Source: Morinoia aosen (lineage: Eukaryota; Arthropoda; Malacostraca; Amphipoda; Talitridae). From it: a DNA stretch of 64,000 nucleotides. The notes under the pieces were generated by a model, which was not told where the DNA came from, searched no databases, and saw only the letters and a program-made list of their open reading frames with translations. Positions 36,171 through 48,285 of the stretch are shown one piece after another. The stretch spans positions 64,354,201 through 64,418,200 of the forward strand of contig CM059562.1 in the NCBI GenBank assembly GCA_030386875.1, written 5' to 3'. A program made the position numbers and the translations under genes. The stretch's first letter is position 1, and each line of letters opens with the position of its first letter.

Positions 36171-37110
36171 TACGGTGTGGCTGGTGGAGTGACGGTGTGG
36201 CTGGTGGAGTGACGGTGTGGCTGGTGGAGTGACGGTGTGGCTGGTGGAGTGATGGTGTGGCTGGTGGAGTGACGGTGTGGCTGGTGGAGTTACGGTGTGG
36301 CTGGTGGAGTGATGGTGTGGCTGGTGGAGTGACGGTGTAGCTGGTGGAGTGACGGTGTGGCTGGTGGAGTGATGGTGTGGCTGGTGGAGTGACGGTGTGG
36401 CTGGTGGAGTGACGGTGTGGCTGGTCGAGTGATGGTGTGGCTGGTGGAGTGATGGTGTGGCTGGTGGAGTTACGGTGTGGCTGGTGGAGTGACGGTGTGG
36501 CTGGTGGAGTGATGGTGTGGCTGGTGGAGTGACGGTGTGGCTGGTGGAGTGACGGTGTGGCTGGTCGAGTGACGGTGTGGCTGGTGGAGTGATGGTGTGG
36601 CTGGTGGAGTGACGGTGTGGCTGGTGGAGTGACGGTGTGGCTGGTAGAGTGACGGTGTGGCTGGTGGAGTGACGGTGTGGCTGGTGGAGTGACGGTGTGG
36701 CTGGTCGAGTGACGGTGTGGCTGGTGGAGTGATGGTGTGGCTGGTGGAGTGACGGTGTGGCTGGTGGAGTGACGGTGTGGCTGGTAGAGTGACGGTGTGG
36801 CTGGTGGAGAGACGGTGTGGCTGGTGGAGTGACGGTGTGGCTGGTAGAGTGACGGTGTGGCTGGTAGAGTGACGGTGTGGCTGGTAGAGTGACGGTGTGG
36901 CTGGTGGAGTGACGGTGTGGCTGGTGGAGTGACGGTGTGGCTGGTAGAGTGACGGTGGGGCTGGTGGAGTGACGGTGTGGCTGGTGGAGTGACGGTTGTG
37001 CTGGTAGAGTGACAGTGGGGCTGGTGGAGTGACGGTGGGGCTGGTGGAGTGACGGTGGGGCTGGTGGAGTGACGGTGTGGCTGGTGGAGTGATGGTGTGG
37101 CTGGTGGAGT
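36171..37110. repeat. 20-bp minisatellite, 47 copies, no length variation
   Basis: The unit ACGGTGTGGCTGGTGGAGTG repeats in perfect 20-base register for 940 bases. Units vary only by substitutions at a few fixed positions: ACGG/ATGG, GGTGGAG/GGTCGAG/GGTAGAG and GTGTGG/GTGGGG. The GTGGGG and GGTAGAG forms cluster at the high-coordinate end, ATGG forms in the first half. Proteins predicted from it (Pro/His/Thr/Ser repeats) are artefacts of a repeat without stops. Confidence 0.98.
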
Positions 37111-38254
37111 GATCGTGAACGCTCTGAATCAATGTAAAATGATTCCAACACCGCTCTTGAGTTATATTTGATGAATGAGAAGGTACGCTATTGTAGTAAG
37201 GAGTGAACAGCTTCTTGTGAAATGCTTTTTAGCCTCCTTACTTTAGCCGCCTGCGCTCCGAGGTCTGCTTCTCAGAAGAGATAAGTTTGTCATGCTCGTC
37301 AATTTTCTAATCGCTCAACGTCATTTTAATATATACACTGCTTTAGCGGAAATTTCATAGGACTAGGTCAGTAGAGCGATTTGTTCCGTCTTATTAAGCA
37401 TATTAAATCTTACAGGCTGATTATGGTTAATCAAACGATTGGAATCTACTTTAGTTAATTTTTTAGCATTTGTTAACTTGTGCATGAGCGTGTGTTATTC
37501 TCGGAATACAATGAATAACAGTGCTGATAAATTGCTTCATGATACATATAGAGCACAATCGGGAGGGACGCTGTGTGCAGGGGCCTTAGTAGTGAGGCAG
37601 CTTCTTGTTTAGTCTCGGTCCTTAAATGAGCTCTCTCTTACTACTGTGTGAACTTTCCCACACGTAGAGAATATTAATTAAAACGGTTCCTTTCCTAGAC
37701 TGCTCAACTAATATGCCTAATTGATATATATATACATAAATAACTAATATATGTAAGCGTTGAAAGCCAAAAGTCATTGGACACTCCTTGACTTTTCCTA
37801 GTCGTAGGCGTCATTTATTTGTTCATATTTTTTCGTTCAATCAGGATTATTTAATATGTTCACTGAAATGGATTGGGAACGTGTGAGTTTCTTTATACCG
37901 CACGAGTGAGAATAAATCATCCAATTCGAAGTTGCTACAAGCGCTAAAATTTTCGGTTTATGTAGGTTCTACGAGTGTGTTATCGTCAAAATCGTCTTCG
38001 AAATGGTCGCCCTCACCCTCAATAGATTATGAAGCCGTTAGAGTAACTGTGATACAAAATTCAATGATCAATGCAAAAGTGAGCCAGATTAATGAATGTG
38101 AGTGAAGAAAATCATGAGTAACATCGTCAAAAACCACTCGAATTTTCCACTTTTTAAGGTGCGAGAATGTCAGTAACTCACAAGCCTCCTAAAGGAAAAA
38201 CGACTTATTAAGGCGAAATCCTTATGAATAATTTCAAGGAGGATACGCCCAGAG
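37111..38254. other. no gene supported
   Basis: AT-rich with a short TA-rich tract near 37722-37760. No exon or transposon end recognised. Confidence 0.45.
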
Positions 38255-38269
38255 ATGACACTGTGTTTT

Positions 38270-38392
38270 CAGGTGAGGAGCTTAGCTCTGTTAAGAAGGC
38301 GAAGTTCAACTGCCAGACGACGCACTCCTGGGAAAGTTTGTCCCACGCTTCTCAGAGACGGGCTGCAGTGTTGTGTCATGTTGGGCGCGCGA
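38270..38392 (+). CDS. weak candidate exon, possibly PAN-like
   Basis: After an acceptor (CTGTGTTTTCAG) the frame reads EELSSVKKAKFNCQTTHSWE and on to RRAAVLCHVGRARV, then a stop. The arrangement A-x2-C-H and the following GALYCN (after the stop codon) loosely echo the PAN-like exon of the lectin gene (ECASVCHRKSSAGLYYN). If homologous, it is broken by the TAG at 38397. Equally it could be chance. Confidence 0.18.
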
Positions 38393-38439
38393 GAGTTTAG
38401 GGTGCGCTGTACTGCAATCTTATCTCAATGGCAAATATC

Positions 38440-38535
38440 TTCAAATCACCAATTCAAGCCAAACCAAATCAACTATCTAAGTATTTCAAACCAAATTAAC
38501 TAACCAAATAATTAAAACCAAATCAACTAACGTTA
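38440..38535 (+). repeat. irregular AACCAAATYAACTAAC repeats
   Basis: Words AACCAAATCAACTATC, AACCAAATTAACTAACC and AACCAAATCAACTAACG recur with 25-35 bp spacing. This may be a retroposon tail. Confidence 0.65.
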
Positions 38536-39200
38536 ATGATCATCATAACTCATGATTAAACGTGTTTGATTGTAGTCTTTTTTACGTCTGCTGGAAAACT
38601 GAAAAAAATTGATAGCTTAGAATTTCTTTTATTTGGCTAGATACCCTCCAGTATTTTTTGGAGTGAACTCATTGATAGTCTCTATAACAAATTACGTGCA
38701 TTTTACCATTAGTGCTGAACGCCACTTAATTCTCTTCCATTGAAAAAACATCGTTTAAACGGTCATGAATTATTAAAACTTCACATCAAATACTTGAAAA
38801 ATTCATTATTAATTGCAAAAACCTAAAGTAGCTCCGTTTTCAATTCGTGTAGTTACGGATGCCTAACAAAGTAACTGAATTCCATTTCTGTTATGAGACC
38901 GTCTCAAAGAAGAAGCATCATTATAGTTCGATGTACTTTTTATTCCAGAGCTTTTCCAAATTTTTGTTAGTTGTGGAGCCCTTAAAAGGACAATGAGTTT
39001 CATTAAAATTAGGAGCTTGGGACGCCCTGTTATTCATCATTATTATCCTCATCGTCCTCTACGCTTCTGTCTTCATCGAACTCGAAGGTTGCCTCTGCTT
39101 TCCAATTTGGATACCAATTATCCGTCCATTGGCGAATGTTAAATCCGGTTTTTTAAATACTTTATAAGAGTTTAGTACCTACCTTTGCTTGCTACCTTAC

Positions 39201-39353
39201 CTCCAAGATAGAGATACTGCGCCTTACGAGCCAGAGATATTGTAAAGCGGCTTAACGATGTTGATATCTCCCCTTCAGATGTACAGTAAACGTGTATATC
39301 ATTCACGCATGAATGGCGCTCGTGGAAGGAAGAAACAGCACACCTTTCAAAGA
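39201..39353 (-). CDS. candidate exon of an extracellular protein, phase 1-1
   Basis: On the - strand a strong acceptor (AATGTTTGCTTTAG) precedes 39353 and a consensus donor (GGAG/GTAAGG) follows 39201. The exon is 153 bases, a symmetric phase 1-1 unit typical of shuffled extracellular modules. It encodes FERCAVSSFHERHSCVNDIH then VYCTSEGEISTSLSRFTISL and ARKAQYLYLGG. Three Cys and alternating hydrophobic residues suggest a disulfide-bonded beta fold. I cannot assign a family. Other short splice-like segments on this strand at about 39690-39870 may belong to the same gene. Confidence 0.45.
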
Positions 39354-41619
39354 CTAAAGCAAACATTTATTTGATAAATTAGGGTTTCCACACATGACGT
39401 ACCTCATTTTTAAACAGAAGCATTTGCATCATTCAGAAGGAAAATTAAAAATGCCTCTCACTCATATCTTTTACTAACCGAAATTCCCCGAAAACCGTGG
39501 CCTGAAGAATTGTCCTTTATTCACAAGGAGATGTTAGATCGCACACTCCAGCCTTCTGCTACGTGTGACTGCTGGTCACTGCTGATCCAATGTTGTGAAG
39601 CCCAGCGTCCGTGAATGTGTCATGAAGCAAACCATGTGGAACCTATGCTTAAGCCTATTTTTTTCCCTTGAAAAGTGTATTTTACAACGCATTTAACTGT
39701 GAAATTCAGTGTAACGACAGTAATGTACAGAAGTAACAATTGCGACAATAGTACCAGAAGCATTCGGAGTGTTGACAAATGTGGTAACTCTGCAAATACA
39801 TAAAACACAAAGAATTTGGCGTTGTGTAACCTGAACCATGAATGTCTTTGAAGACTATACTCGCTTCACTACAATTTCTTGCATCCCAGTAAAAAAATAC
39901 AACTTCTTTTAAAATATTCAACTCTTTTTGACGAAAAACATTTCAATGGACATTTCAATTTCACCTCCGTCATGACTTTCATGAGCTCAACTCCAGCATG
40001 GAAGTTGCGCAAGACCCACGCGTAAAGTATCATTTCATTGAGCCGTGCATGTTAAATTGGTTCGATTAAATTGAAGGGACGTAAGCGAAAACCATGTTTC
40101 AGACGGCCTGTCCAAGAGCCCCACGAAAGCGATCATGGTCGTATCAGGAAAAGACTCCGTGACTGGTCCATTTGATCAGGAATGTCACACCCAAGGAGCT
40201 ATTGAAACTGTAGTGGGATTTTTATCCCTTATCAAGGAGAGCAACCATGTAAAATGTATTGAAGCTTCTCGGGAACGAACATCAAGTTCAATTTTTATCA
40301 GATTTTACGCGCATTTTCCGCTCGTAAAGATCTCGTCGTGATTTTTTGTTTGTCGTCGAGCTGCTCGCAAGTGTCGCTCATTTAGCAGTAAAGTTGCTCG
40401 CCGCGGTGGCCGGCCCTCCTGTCCTGCGCAGCTTGTCCAGCCACCAAGAAAGGAGGGAAATCACGTTACAGTTATTTCGCCGCTCCAGCAGTGGATGTTT
40501 TTAACCTCGACGAAATTGAAGGCTTCTGAGGACCACCGGGGACCAACTGGGAACGCGATAAGCATGCCATTATCGAAGAAGGCTGCACTTACTATATAGA
40601 ATGGGCCTTATATGAAGTGAAATATTTTGACAGGCAACTCTTGTAAAAGTGAGAGTGGGCAGCAGCTCTTCTTGTTAGGAGTTGATCATTTTTGCAACGG
40701 TATAGTTTACGGGGCTCTTAAAAGCGAACCCTGAATTTCTAAGACTAATCTAATATCGCTTCTTCAATAATTAATTTGATGATTCGATTTTTAGCATACC
40801 AAATGATTTTTTCCACGCCACATGCATGAAAAATTATAACGATGACCCTCAAAATTCTGGATACGATGAAGCGATGAGACCTTGCGATAGCAAATCCCAT
40901 TATTTAGTTTCGCCTAGCTGATATATTACCACCAAGTATTTGATTCAACAGCTGCTGGTTACGCTGGCCATGATCATCGATTTATCTTGCGCTTTTCAGC
41001 TAAGAAAGCAAAAGCACCTGTAAAGAAAATTATAAAATTCGTAAGTTTAGACAATTCTAATGTAGTTTTTGAACATCCCTGAGAAATCGTAAATGAACTG
41101 GTCAGAAAAGAACGGGATAAGCGGGTTTGTTACAGTCTTGCTCTGGTCAGTCAGCTGGGGGTCCACGATGATACAACGTGTGGAATAAGCTTTACAATTA
41201 TGAATAATACGCAAGCATTAGGCATTGCCTATTTTCCTCTAATTTATTTCATTAAAAAATAATTTTGGACCCCTTGAAAAGTGAATGCAGTATATTTCGT
41301 TTTTACCCTACGAATGTTTAGTATTTCTAATGCATGAAATAAGAAATTACGATACAAGTAGTTACCGAAAGAGTAAAATGTTCACAAAATTGTAGAAGAG
41401 CTGTAGTCACTGAATAGAAGAATATCTAGTACTCGATAGCTTATTGAATGGACTACCAAAATAATAATTCATGACAGCTGAATTTGAAATTCGAAACTCA
41501 AAGAGAAACTAATTATAAATTAATCCAGACCCAATGATTTTTAGAAAATCACTACCGAACCAAACTTGAAAAAACGTTGTTAATATTAACTTTTCGTAAG
41601 CAAATAAATCACCTGATGA
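39354..41619. other. no firm gene; weak exon-like segments
   Basis: On the - strand near 39690-39790, after the acceptor TATGTATTTGCAG, two frames are open: one hydrophobic (MLLVLLSQLLLLYITVVTLN), one reading VTTFVNTPNASGTIVAIVTS. On the + strand 40105-40210, after ACCATGTTTCAG, reads GLSKSPTKAIMVVSGKDSVT and on to GPFDQECHTQGAIE. Neither is supported enough to call. Confidence 0.2.
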
Positions 41620-41624
41620 GGCTC

Positions 41625-41750
41625 ATGCCAAACATTTCTCATACTGCTCTTGTCAAATGTTTTTCATGCATCTCATGCCAAACATTTCTCATGTTGCCAA
41701 AAATTTGTCATGCTGCCAAACATTTCTCACGCGGCTCATGCCAAGGCAGT
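41625..41750 (+). repeat. degenerate tandem words CATGCCAAACATTTCT
   Basis: CTCATGCCAAACATTTCTCA occurs twice, with close variants (CTTGTCAAATGTTTTTCA, CATGCTGCCAAACATTTCTC) between and after. Confidence 0.75.
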
Positions 41751-41804
41751 CAAATATCGACCACTGGGTGTCAGGTGATCACTCACGTTTGAGGCACACA
41801 AGTT

Positions 41805-42196
41805 TCAGCAAGAGTGTCCCCAGGACCAGAAGTGTAGGTGCGAGCTGTGCTCTGGACGGCCCGCAGTCGCCGTGAATGCGTCACTACGAGGAGGAAAGAA
41901 GCCGCAGTTGTGGTGGCCCGAGCGGGTCAGGTCCCAACCTCTCTTATCAGCTCGCCATTCCTCCTCAAATGTTGCGCGATATTTTAGTCCCGTACAAGGC
42001 TTTCTATCGTCACTAATCGTGACATAGAAAGTTACTTCGATTCTCCCAGTAGATGTTTTCGTAGCAGCTTGCATATGGAGCTCCATAAAGTTTGAGTGCG
42101 AACACGAGAATGGCATGAGTAGAGATTTGGTGTGATCGTCTCGCAGCTTCCGACTCCACAATTTCTCTTTGGCTTCTTGCAAGTTGTCGAATACTC
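41805..42196 (-). CDS. candidate terminal exon of an unrecognised protein
   Basis: The frame is open from a TAA near 42235 down to TGA at 41805. A possible acceptor (AATTCTGTGATAG) sits just before 42196. The product starts GVFDNLQEAKEKLWSRKLRD, has a Cys-His-rich strand region (MPFSCSHSNFMELHMQAATK), a beta-like stretch (GRIEVTFYVTISDDRKPCTG), and ends HFWSWGHSC. Composition is protein-like throughout the first 95 residues. A true donor may lie near DKRG (GAGAG/GTTGGG), in which case the Cys/His tail is not translated. The + strand has a competing frame (QECPQDQKCRCELCSG). No family recognised. Confidence 0.38.
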
Positions 42197-42256
42197 CTAT
42201 CACAGAATTTTCTATGAATTTCTCAAAAAAAATTTAAAAACATTATTAATGAAAAC

Positions 42257-42315
42257 TAGCCGGTTACCTCCGGTAACCGGCTAAGCTTAAGCCGGTTCAA
42301 CCCGAGTATCGGGTT
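42257..42315 (+). repeat. cluster of three stem-loops, two mutually exclusive
   Basis: Stem 1 pairs TAGCCGGTTAC (42257-42267) with GTAACCGGCTA (42273-42283). Stem 2 pairs ACCGGCT (42276-42282) with AGCCGGT (42290-42296), reusing the right arm of stem 1. Stem 3 pairs AACCCGA (42299-42305) with TCGGGTT (42309-42315). An A-rich tract begins 12 bases later. The layout is like a structured 3' end of a non-LTR retroposon. Confidence 0.85.
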
Positions 42316-42326
42316 GTTCGACTTGC

Positions 42327-42552
42327 CTAAAAATAAAAAATAAAATAAAAATAAAATAAAAATAAAAAATAAGAAAAATAAAAAAAATAAAAAATAAAAA
42401 AAATAAAAAAAATAAAAAAAATATAAAAAATTAAATGGGAAAAAAATAAATAAATAAAAAATAAATAAAAATTAAAAAAAAAGTAAATAATCAAAAAATA
42501 AAGAAATAAAGAAGAAAAAAATCTAAATAAAAAAAAAATTAAAAAAAATTTA
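42327..42552 (+). repeat. A-rich (AAATAAA)n low-complexity tract
   Basis: About 225 bases consisting almost only of A with spaced T. The 88-residue Phe/Tyr/Ile-rich frame on the other strand is an artefact. The tract may be the tail of a retroposon ending with the stem-loop cluster before it. Confidence 0.9.
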
Positions 42553-45500
42553 AGTAAATAGTTTTCTGCAAATATAGACACCAGTGGCTTCAATTTAATA
42601 CCTCACTCGACCATGTAGACTCAGCCAATTTTCCAAACGGACTCGCACAAATTTTGAGTTTTGCTATTAAGTATATAGATAGATGTAGAAAGCAGTAACC
42701 ATTCTTTTTATAATTATCTCTACCCCGACGCTCAAACTTACCAAGGAAACATCTTTCTTTTCTTCTTGAGAGATCCACCATTACAATCTAGTTGTAGCAA
42801 TGTTTGTCTCAACTTGTTAACCTAAGGGGAAAGAGTGAACGAGGAGTGTTTGATAAGCAATTACAAACTCACTAAGTCGAAGAGTTTCCTCCTTCAACCA
42901 CTCCTAGCCGTCTTCTCCGTTTGCTATAATCACTAGAAAGCTGCGTCATTTTGAAAATACCACAGGAACCTAATTGTCATCGAACCTAAGTCTTCCTTGT
43001 CCTAAAGGTGATGCCCAAACCCTCACGTCACAGAATAGACAATGCAGTCAGTTAGTGCAGCGATCGTAATCATTGAACACGAAGGCACTATATTCATTCA
43101 TATTGCTAGAAAGCAAATGTTGTACTTTAAGTATTTGAGAAGATATTTAGCTCGCTAGTTTATTTCTAATAATCTTCATTTTTACGGACTCATGCATTTT
43201 TTTCTCGTTTAGAAACGAGCAAAAAATTTTATGAGAAGCGGAATTTATATTGATGGGACTGAGCCATCCTCATATCAGGTTCCTTTCATCGAAAGCTTGT
43301 TTTAATTTTCATCACAATAATTCTACCAACATAATACTCAAGGCGCACCTGTTCGTCTTTGAAATCTTTTATTTAAGGGATCCGGAACTCTGATATAAAA
43401 ACACAGTGCATCAGGAGAGGTTGGCTTAAATGTTTTTCAACGATAAGAGAGTTATGCTTTTTTCCTCTCTTCACAATAATGAATCCTGAAACGCGTCGCC
43501 CCTCGTAGAATTCTGTCATAAAACCCGATAATGCGATCAATTGGACATTTTTTCTCACCGCCAACGCCGCCGGCCATGACAATGCATGCACTGATTGACG
43601 GTAGTTTGTCCTGATCACTGCTGCGGTTTTCAGGATATACATGTACAGTTGAATGAATTCCAATGGCCGTATAGCGATAATCTTTTGAATACATATATAT
43701 ATATATATATATCAATAATACCCTTTACAGCCTTTACTTCCTGATAATACTTTTTTCTGAAAGCTCAGAGACAAAAATATCCCCTGTACACGTCTGGCAA
43801 GAGATATTCAAACCTTTCCAATGAGATGCTAGCACTGCGATTATAGCAAAAGTGCACCTATTCAAGTCCACAATTCGTTTTAACTTACACCAGTTTCTTA
43901 TTAACTATGATCACTATTCATATTAACTACTATTACAACTATTAACCCCAAGAAAGGATTTAAATGAGAAAATTTATTTTTGTGCTCATCAAACACCGCT
44001 GATAATTCATTAGTTATTATTGAAATGCAATTTGAATTGATATCAGATTTTCTTTCCCATTTTTTTCACGTATTCGTCTTGTAGTTCTGTCGTCATTTGC
44101 GGTAAACTTGAAGTGCAAGCTTGTACATGTGGATTTGAATTTTAATTATGTGAATTGATGCGAAATATTTTGTGTCGTATGACACTATTATTAATATTAT
44201 TATGATGATATTTTCACGAATAATTTCCAAAACCACTTTCGAAAAATTAAAATTAAAATAAATTAGCAACGAATAGTTAATCTCTGATCCAATTCATTCC
44301 ATCCATGTATTGACGATGCTCATTCATTTCTTGCATGCTAATACTTGTGAGCTCAAAAATACTAAAATGCAATAGTATCAAATAAAAAATTACATGCTTC
44401 TACCTACTCATAATAATAATTCAAGCAAATAAACTAATTTTACTTTAGTTCTGCACAGTTTTACGTATATTTTAAAGTCATATTATCCCCAGGGTTGTCT
44501 TGCGTAGCTTTGAAACTTACAAGGAGAATATTACCATTATTTCTCGCGAGATTGAGCGAGCGCATTGTCTCGAAAGCCCGGCAATTTGCACCTAGAGACA
44601 ACATGAGCTCCAGAACCTGCCATAAACTTAACGTGGCGTTGCAGACGTCGTGCTCCAGAATGTCTCGCGTCCGGAGGTCTCCTCCTCCTCCACCTCTGGC
44701 TGCTGTAGCAACTTCTTTAGAGTTGAGAGATGCCTATGTGTATTGCTTGAGCTTTTGTTACCATGATGTGAGAGTAGTTTGAGTCCTCAAAAGCCCGTTA
44801 CAATGCAGTCTTTTGAAGAAGATATGTACGTTTTTTCGGTGAGTAATGTTTTTCGATGAGTTCACAATTCGTTCCTCATGATTTTGGACTCAGACTCGGC
44901 GTACGAGTTGCATTTCTCCCCTCCCCGCGCGCTGCTCCGCTGCAGAGGAACCACCGAGAAGTTCGCGTGAACCCTTCGACACCAAAACGAATTTAATGGA
45001 GCAAATGGGCCAAATTGAAGTGCCCTCGTAACGGCATCACAGAATTTTACGGGTTCTTTCTTAATTCAACGGACATGATTTCAATTACCGCAGTTTTGAT
45101 CTAATGATCTGGAGCCCTTTTATAATTGAGCTCTGGAATTATAGAGCCTCTGTGGAGTCGGTGTGCCTCACAATGACGTCCAGTTTTTGTTCTACGTCTT
45201 TTTGACGCGCCGATCATGAAACTTGGCGAAAACTTGCACGCCTTCTCCCCCTTAAATTAGTTAAATGTGTTCCACATGGCAAGCTTTGCCAAGAAAGAAA
45301 GTCTTTTGTTTTCGCTGGTTTCCGTCAGCTCTGCGCCGCTGTGAGTTACTGGAGTGAGGGCATGTGTCCGCCCATGCTCAGCTCTGCCAGAACAGCTTCA
45401 TTACTTTCTGTATTTTCCTGAGGAAAAACTCGTTTCAGGCATGATGCGCGATGAGCTTGAGGAAATAATTCACGAACTCGTAATGACGCAAGAGATGAGA

Positions 45501-47696
45501 AACATAACCGTGGAAATATTTGTGAACTCTCATCGCCGGATCAATTTCTTATTATGAAACAAAAAGAGTGAAAATGAGGGTGTACGTTGTGACTGTTGAG
45601 ACTTTCCTAAAAATCTTCGATGGTATCTGTGGCAGTGGTAATCTGAAAATATTCCTTTGCTGTTTCCGGAAGTTTTATAAAAGGATACCTCCTGTTTTGT
45701 GAAGAAACCTCTCAGATTTATGTATCACCTTATTTACAAAGCTTTCAATTTAAGTTTGCCCCATAATCGTCTGTGGTGTTCATGTTATAATCTCCAAGCT
45801 ATCAGGTGTAAATTATAACATTTTAAGAAGTGAACCTTAGCTTTTTCAACTTTGCAATATTTACTTCAGATGAAATTAATTGAACACATTCGTTCCTCTG
45901 AATCCAATTCACAGCTCAAGTTTTTGTGGAAGAACATTATTTGTTAATTTTGAGACAGACTCTTTCGCTGAGGAAATAACTAAAAAATCAAGAGCTTTTC
46001 TGGACAAATGACCATACACTTTTGGGAAGAGGCCAGATAAGCTAAGATATTGAGCATTGCGCCAGTACCTGAAGTGTCCGCACTTGTCACGTGGCATTTA
46101 ATTTTCTTGCTGTCATCTCAATGACAAGCAAAAGAGCGAGATTTTAACTGATGCCGATCAAAAACCAACAAATTTAGTGAATGAAATTAGTAAGACTTCA
46201 AGTGGATAGTAATACTTTACATATTTGAAACCCTTGATTTCACTTTATTCAGTAAGTTTCTGAATAATTTAAGAATTCATATTCGAGTTCATGAAATTTT
46301 TTTTGCAACCCATCAGATATCAATTGCTTAAAATTAACAACAAAACGAAGATCCAGGACTAATTTAACATGTTTCGATGTCCCGTCCATTCTCACGAACA
46401 TTTTTCAGAGCTCTGTTGTATGGAGAGTAACTTAATGATTATTTCACGTCCGCAACAAAATTCACACCGTGTGTTCTACAAAAAATTTCTATTGTCTCCG
46501 TACATCCATCAAGTTGACTAAAACTAAAAGATCGCACTCATCGCTGAATGAGGAAGCTAGCATTTCTGTATGCCTTTATCATCCGATAGCCACACATTTT
46601 CCAGAGAAAAAGCGAGTAATAAAACCATCTTATTAATTTCTATCACGAAATCACACAGAAACAAAGACATCTCCGACAGAAAGCGCTCGCTTAGCTCACG
46701 ACAAGACGCGTCTGCGCAGTCGCACAATGTCACTCGTGAACTTGAAGTGTCAGCCCTCATAAAGAGCTGTAGAACACAGCATCACTGAACGTGAAGGCCA
46801 GAGCGGCTCTTGTAGACAAGTGACCAACATAGCAGCACTGACCACCGAACACAGAACGGCACTTGAAAACAAGCGTCAGCCCGCATGTAGCGCAGTGCAA
46901 AGGTGCATCGTGCAGGTGACGTTATTACAAAAAAAATGTAATTTCGGGCTTGAGGCGTAACGTAAATCAAATTGCTTTTAAAATAATTTATTTCAATGTC
47001 ATATAACGATCGTGGAAATTTGAGATTTAACACGTGACTGTACAGTAATCCTTTAGGGTCGAGTCGGGTATATTTAAACCTAGAGTTATTTATCGTGTTT
47101 CTTTGGTATAAATTCCTAAACACTATAATTTTAGATTAACAATGTTGCATAATGATTAAAAATTAAACAGACAAAGCAATAAAGGGGTTTCATATATGAT
47201 GTTTCCACATGACAACAGCAATTGAAATTTCACGTTATTTTCGGATAGAAATATGCATCTGGAGCTGAAGACACACGTAAAGAGAGGAGTTAAAATATAA
47301 AATGAGAAAAAAAGCTGGGGGGTGACAGCAGACGTACGCCACAGCAGTAAAATAATTGGTACTGGGAGCTTTTAAATGAAGTCAGAAGCAAGCAAATTTT
47401 GGCTGTGATAAAAGTAGTGTTCGTCGTTTGTGTTTTAAATACAATTATTATGTCAAAGATAATCATTTCATTAACTTGAGTCCCTAGAAGATTGAAAAAA
47501 ATTTATGTGAATGTAAAAATAAAACCATCATTTAAACGGGCTTCTCAAGAAGTGTGGACGTATCGAGCGGAGTTAGTGCATTCTGAATCAGCACTTTTTT
47601 TCGTCAGGGCAGCTTTTCGACCTCTGGTAGAATGCCAGCTCGGATAATTCTATTCCAATGCCATTCATAACTTGCAGATGAGCTCTTTCTTTTCAG
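42553..47696. other. mostly non-coding; a few GC-richer open segments not resolved
   Basis: At 44495-44782 a + strand frame (95 residues) is GC-rich but lacks a domain. At 45440-45557, after the acceptor ACTCGTTTCAG, a frame reads MMRDELEEIIHELVMTQEMR and ends at TGA, which could be a terminal exon. At 46557-46760 a - strand ATG frame of 67 residues has Cys near its start (LCDCADASC) and a hydrophobic segment. None is secure. Confidence 0.25.
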
Positions 47697-47852
47697 GTTT
47701 CTTTTTCTGCCCGCGTTGTGGTGGCGTGCACAGCCAAGTTTTTGTGGTGCTCCCATCAGAGCGAGTGTCGAGATGAGGCAAATTGCCGAGGCTGGGAGCT
47801 TTATGGTCTGGCCCGGACGATACCAATCTCGTATCGCCGATACCGCTCCGAG
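47697..47852 (+). CDS. candidate exon, Cys-rich, phase 0-0
   Basis: A strong acceptor (GCTCTTTCTTTTCAG) and a donor (TCCGAG/GTGTCA) bound a 156-base segment. In phase 0 it encodes 52 residues with four Cys: ACTAKFLWCSHQSECRDEAN then CRGWELYG. The spacing C-x7-C-x5-C-x5-C recalls PAN/apple modules. The other two + frames and the - strand are also open over much of this GC-rich island, so the reading is uncertain. Confidence 0.28.
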
Positions 47853-48285
47853 GTGTCACTTTTAGAGCGACCCTCGGGAACAATGGCGACTTTCGTGTGG
47901 ACCAGACCGTGGGATCTTCTAGCAATTGTGTTATTGATTTGCCCTTATTAGGGCTTGCGATAGCGTCGTGAGCGTGACATGAACCTGCTGGAACCTTGCT
48001 AAGTTTCCTCGGAAATTGAAAATATAAATCATAGTGAAAGGAAAATGTCAGTCTCTATTTTTATCGACGCGTCATCTCTGTGAAGTATTCGCTGAGAAGA
48101 ACGAAGTCAGGCAAAACATAAAAAGACGGAATTTGAAATTATATGACTACAATGTAGTCATCTATGTCTAAGTTTCGTCCTTTTCATCCTGTTTTCGCTT
48201 ACATCTATGACGTAGTCCTATCTTGTTGCAAGATACTTTGTTCAGATTTCTTCAATATTTCGTGCAGCAGGCATTTCTATGTTTT

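Noticed and set aside
36165..37151. 328- and 220-residue Pro/His/Thr/Ser repeat proteins
   Set aside because: The 20-bp unit has no stop in these frames and 3 x 20 bases give a 20-residue period. No splice or start context.
42327..42593. Phe/Tyr/Ile-rich 88-residue protein
   Set aside because: Reverse reading of an A-rich low-complexity tract.
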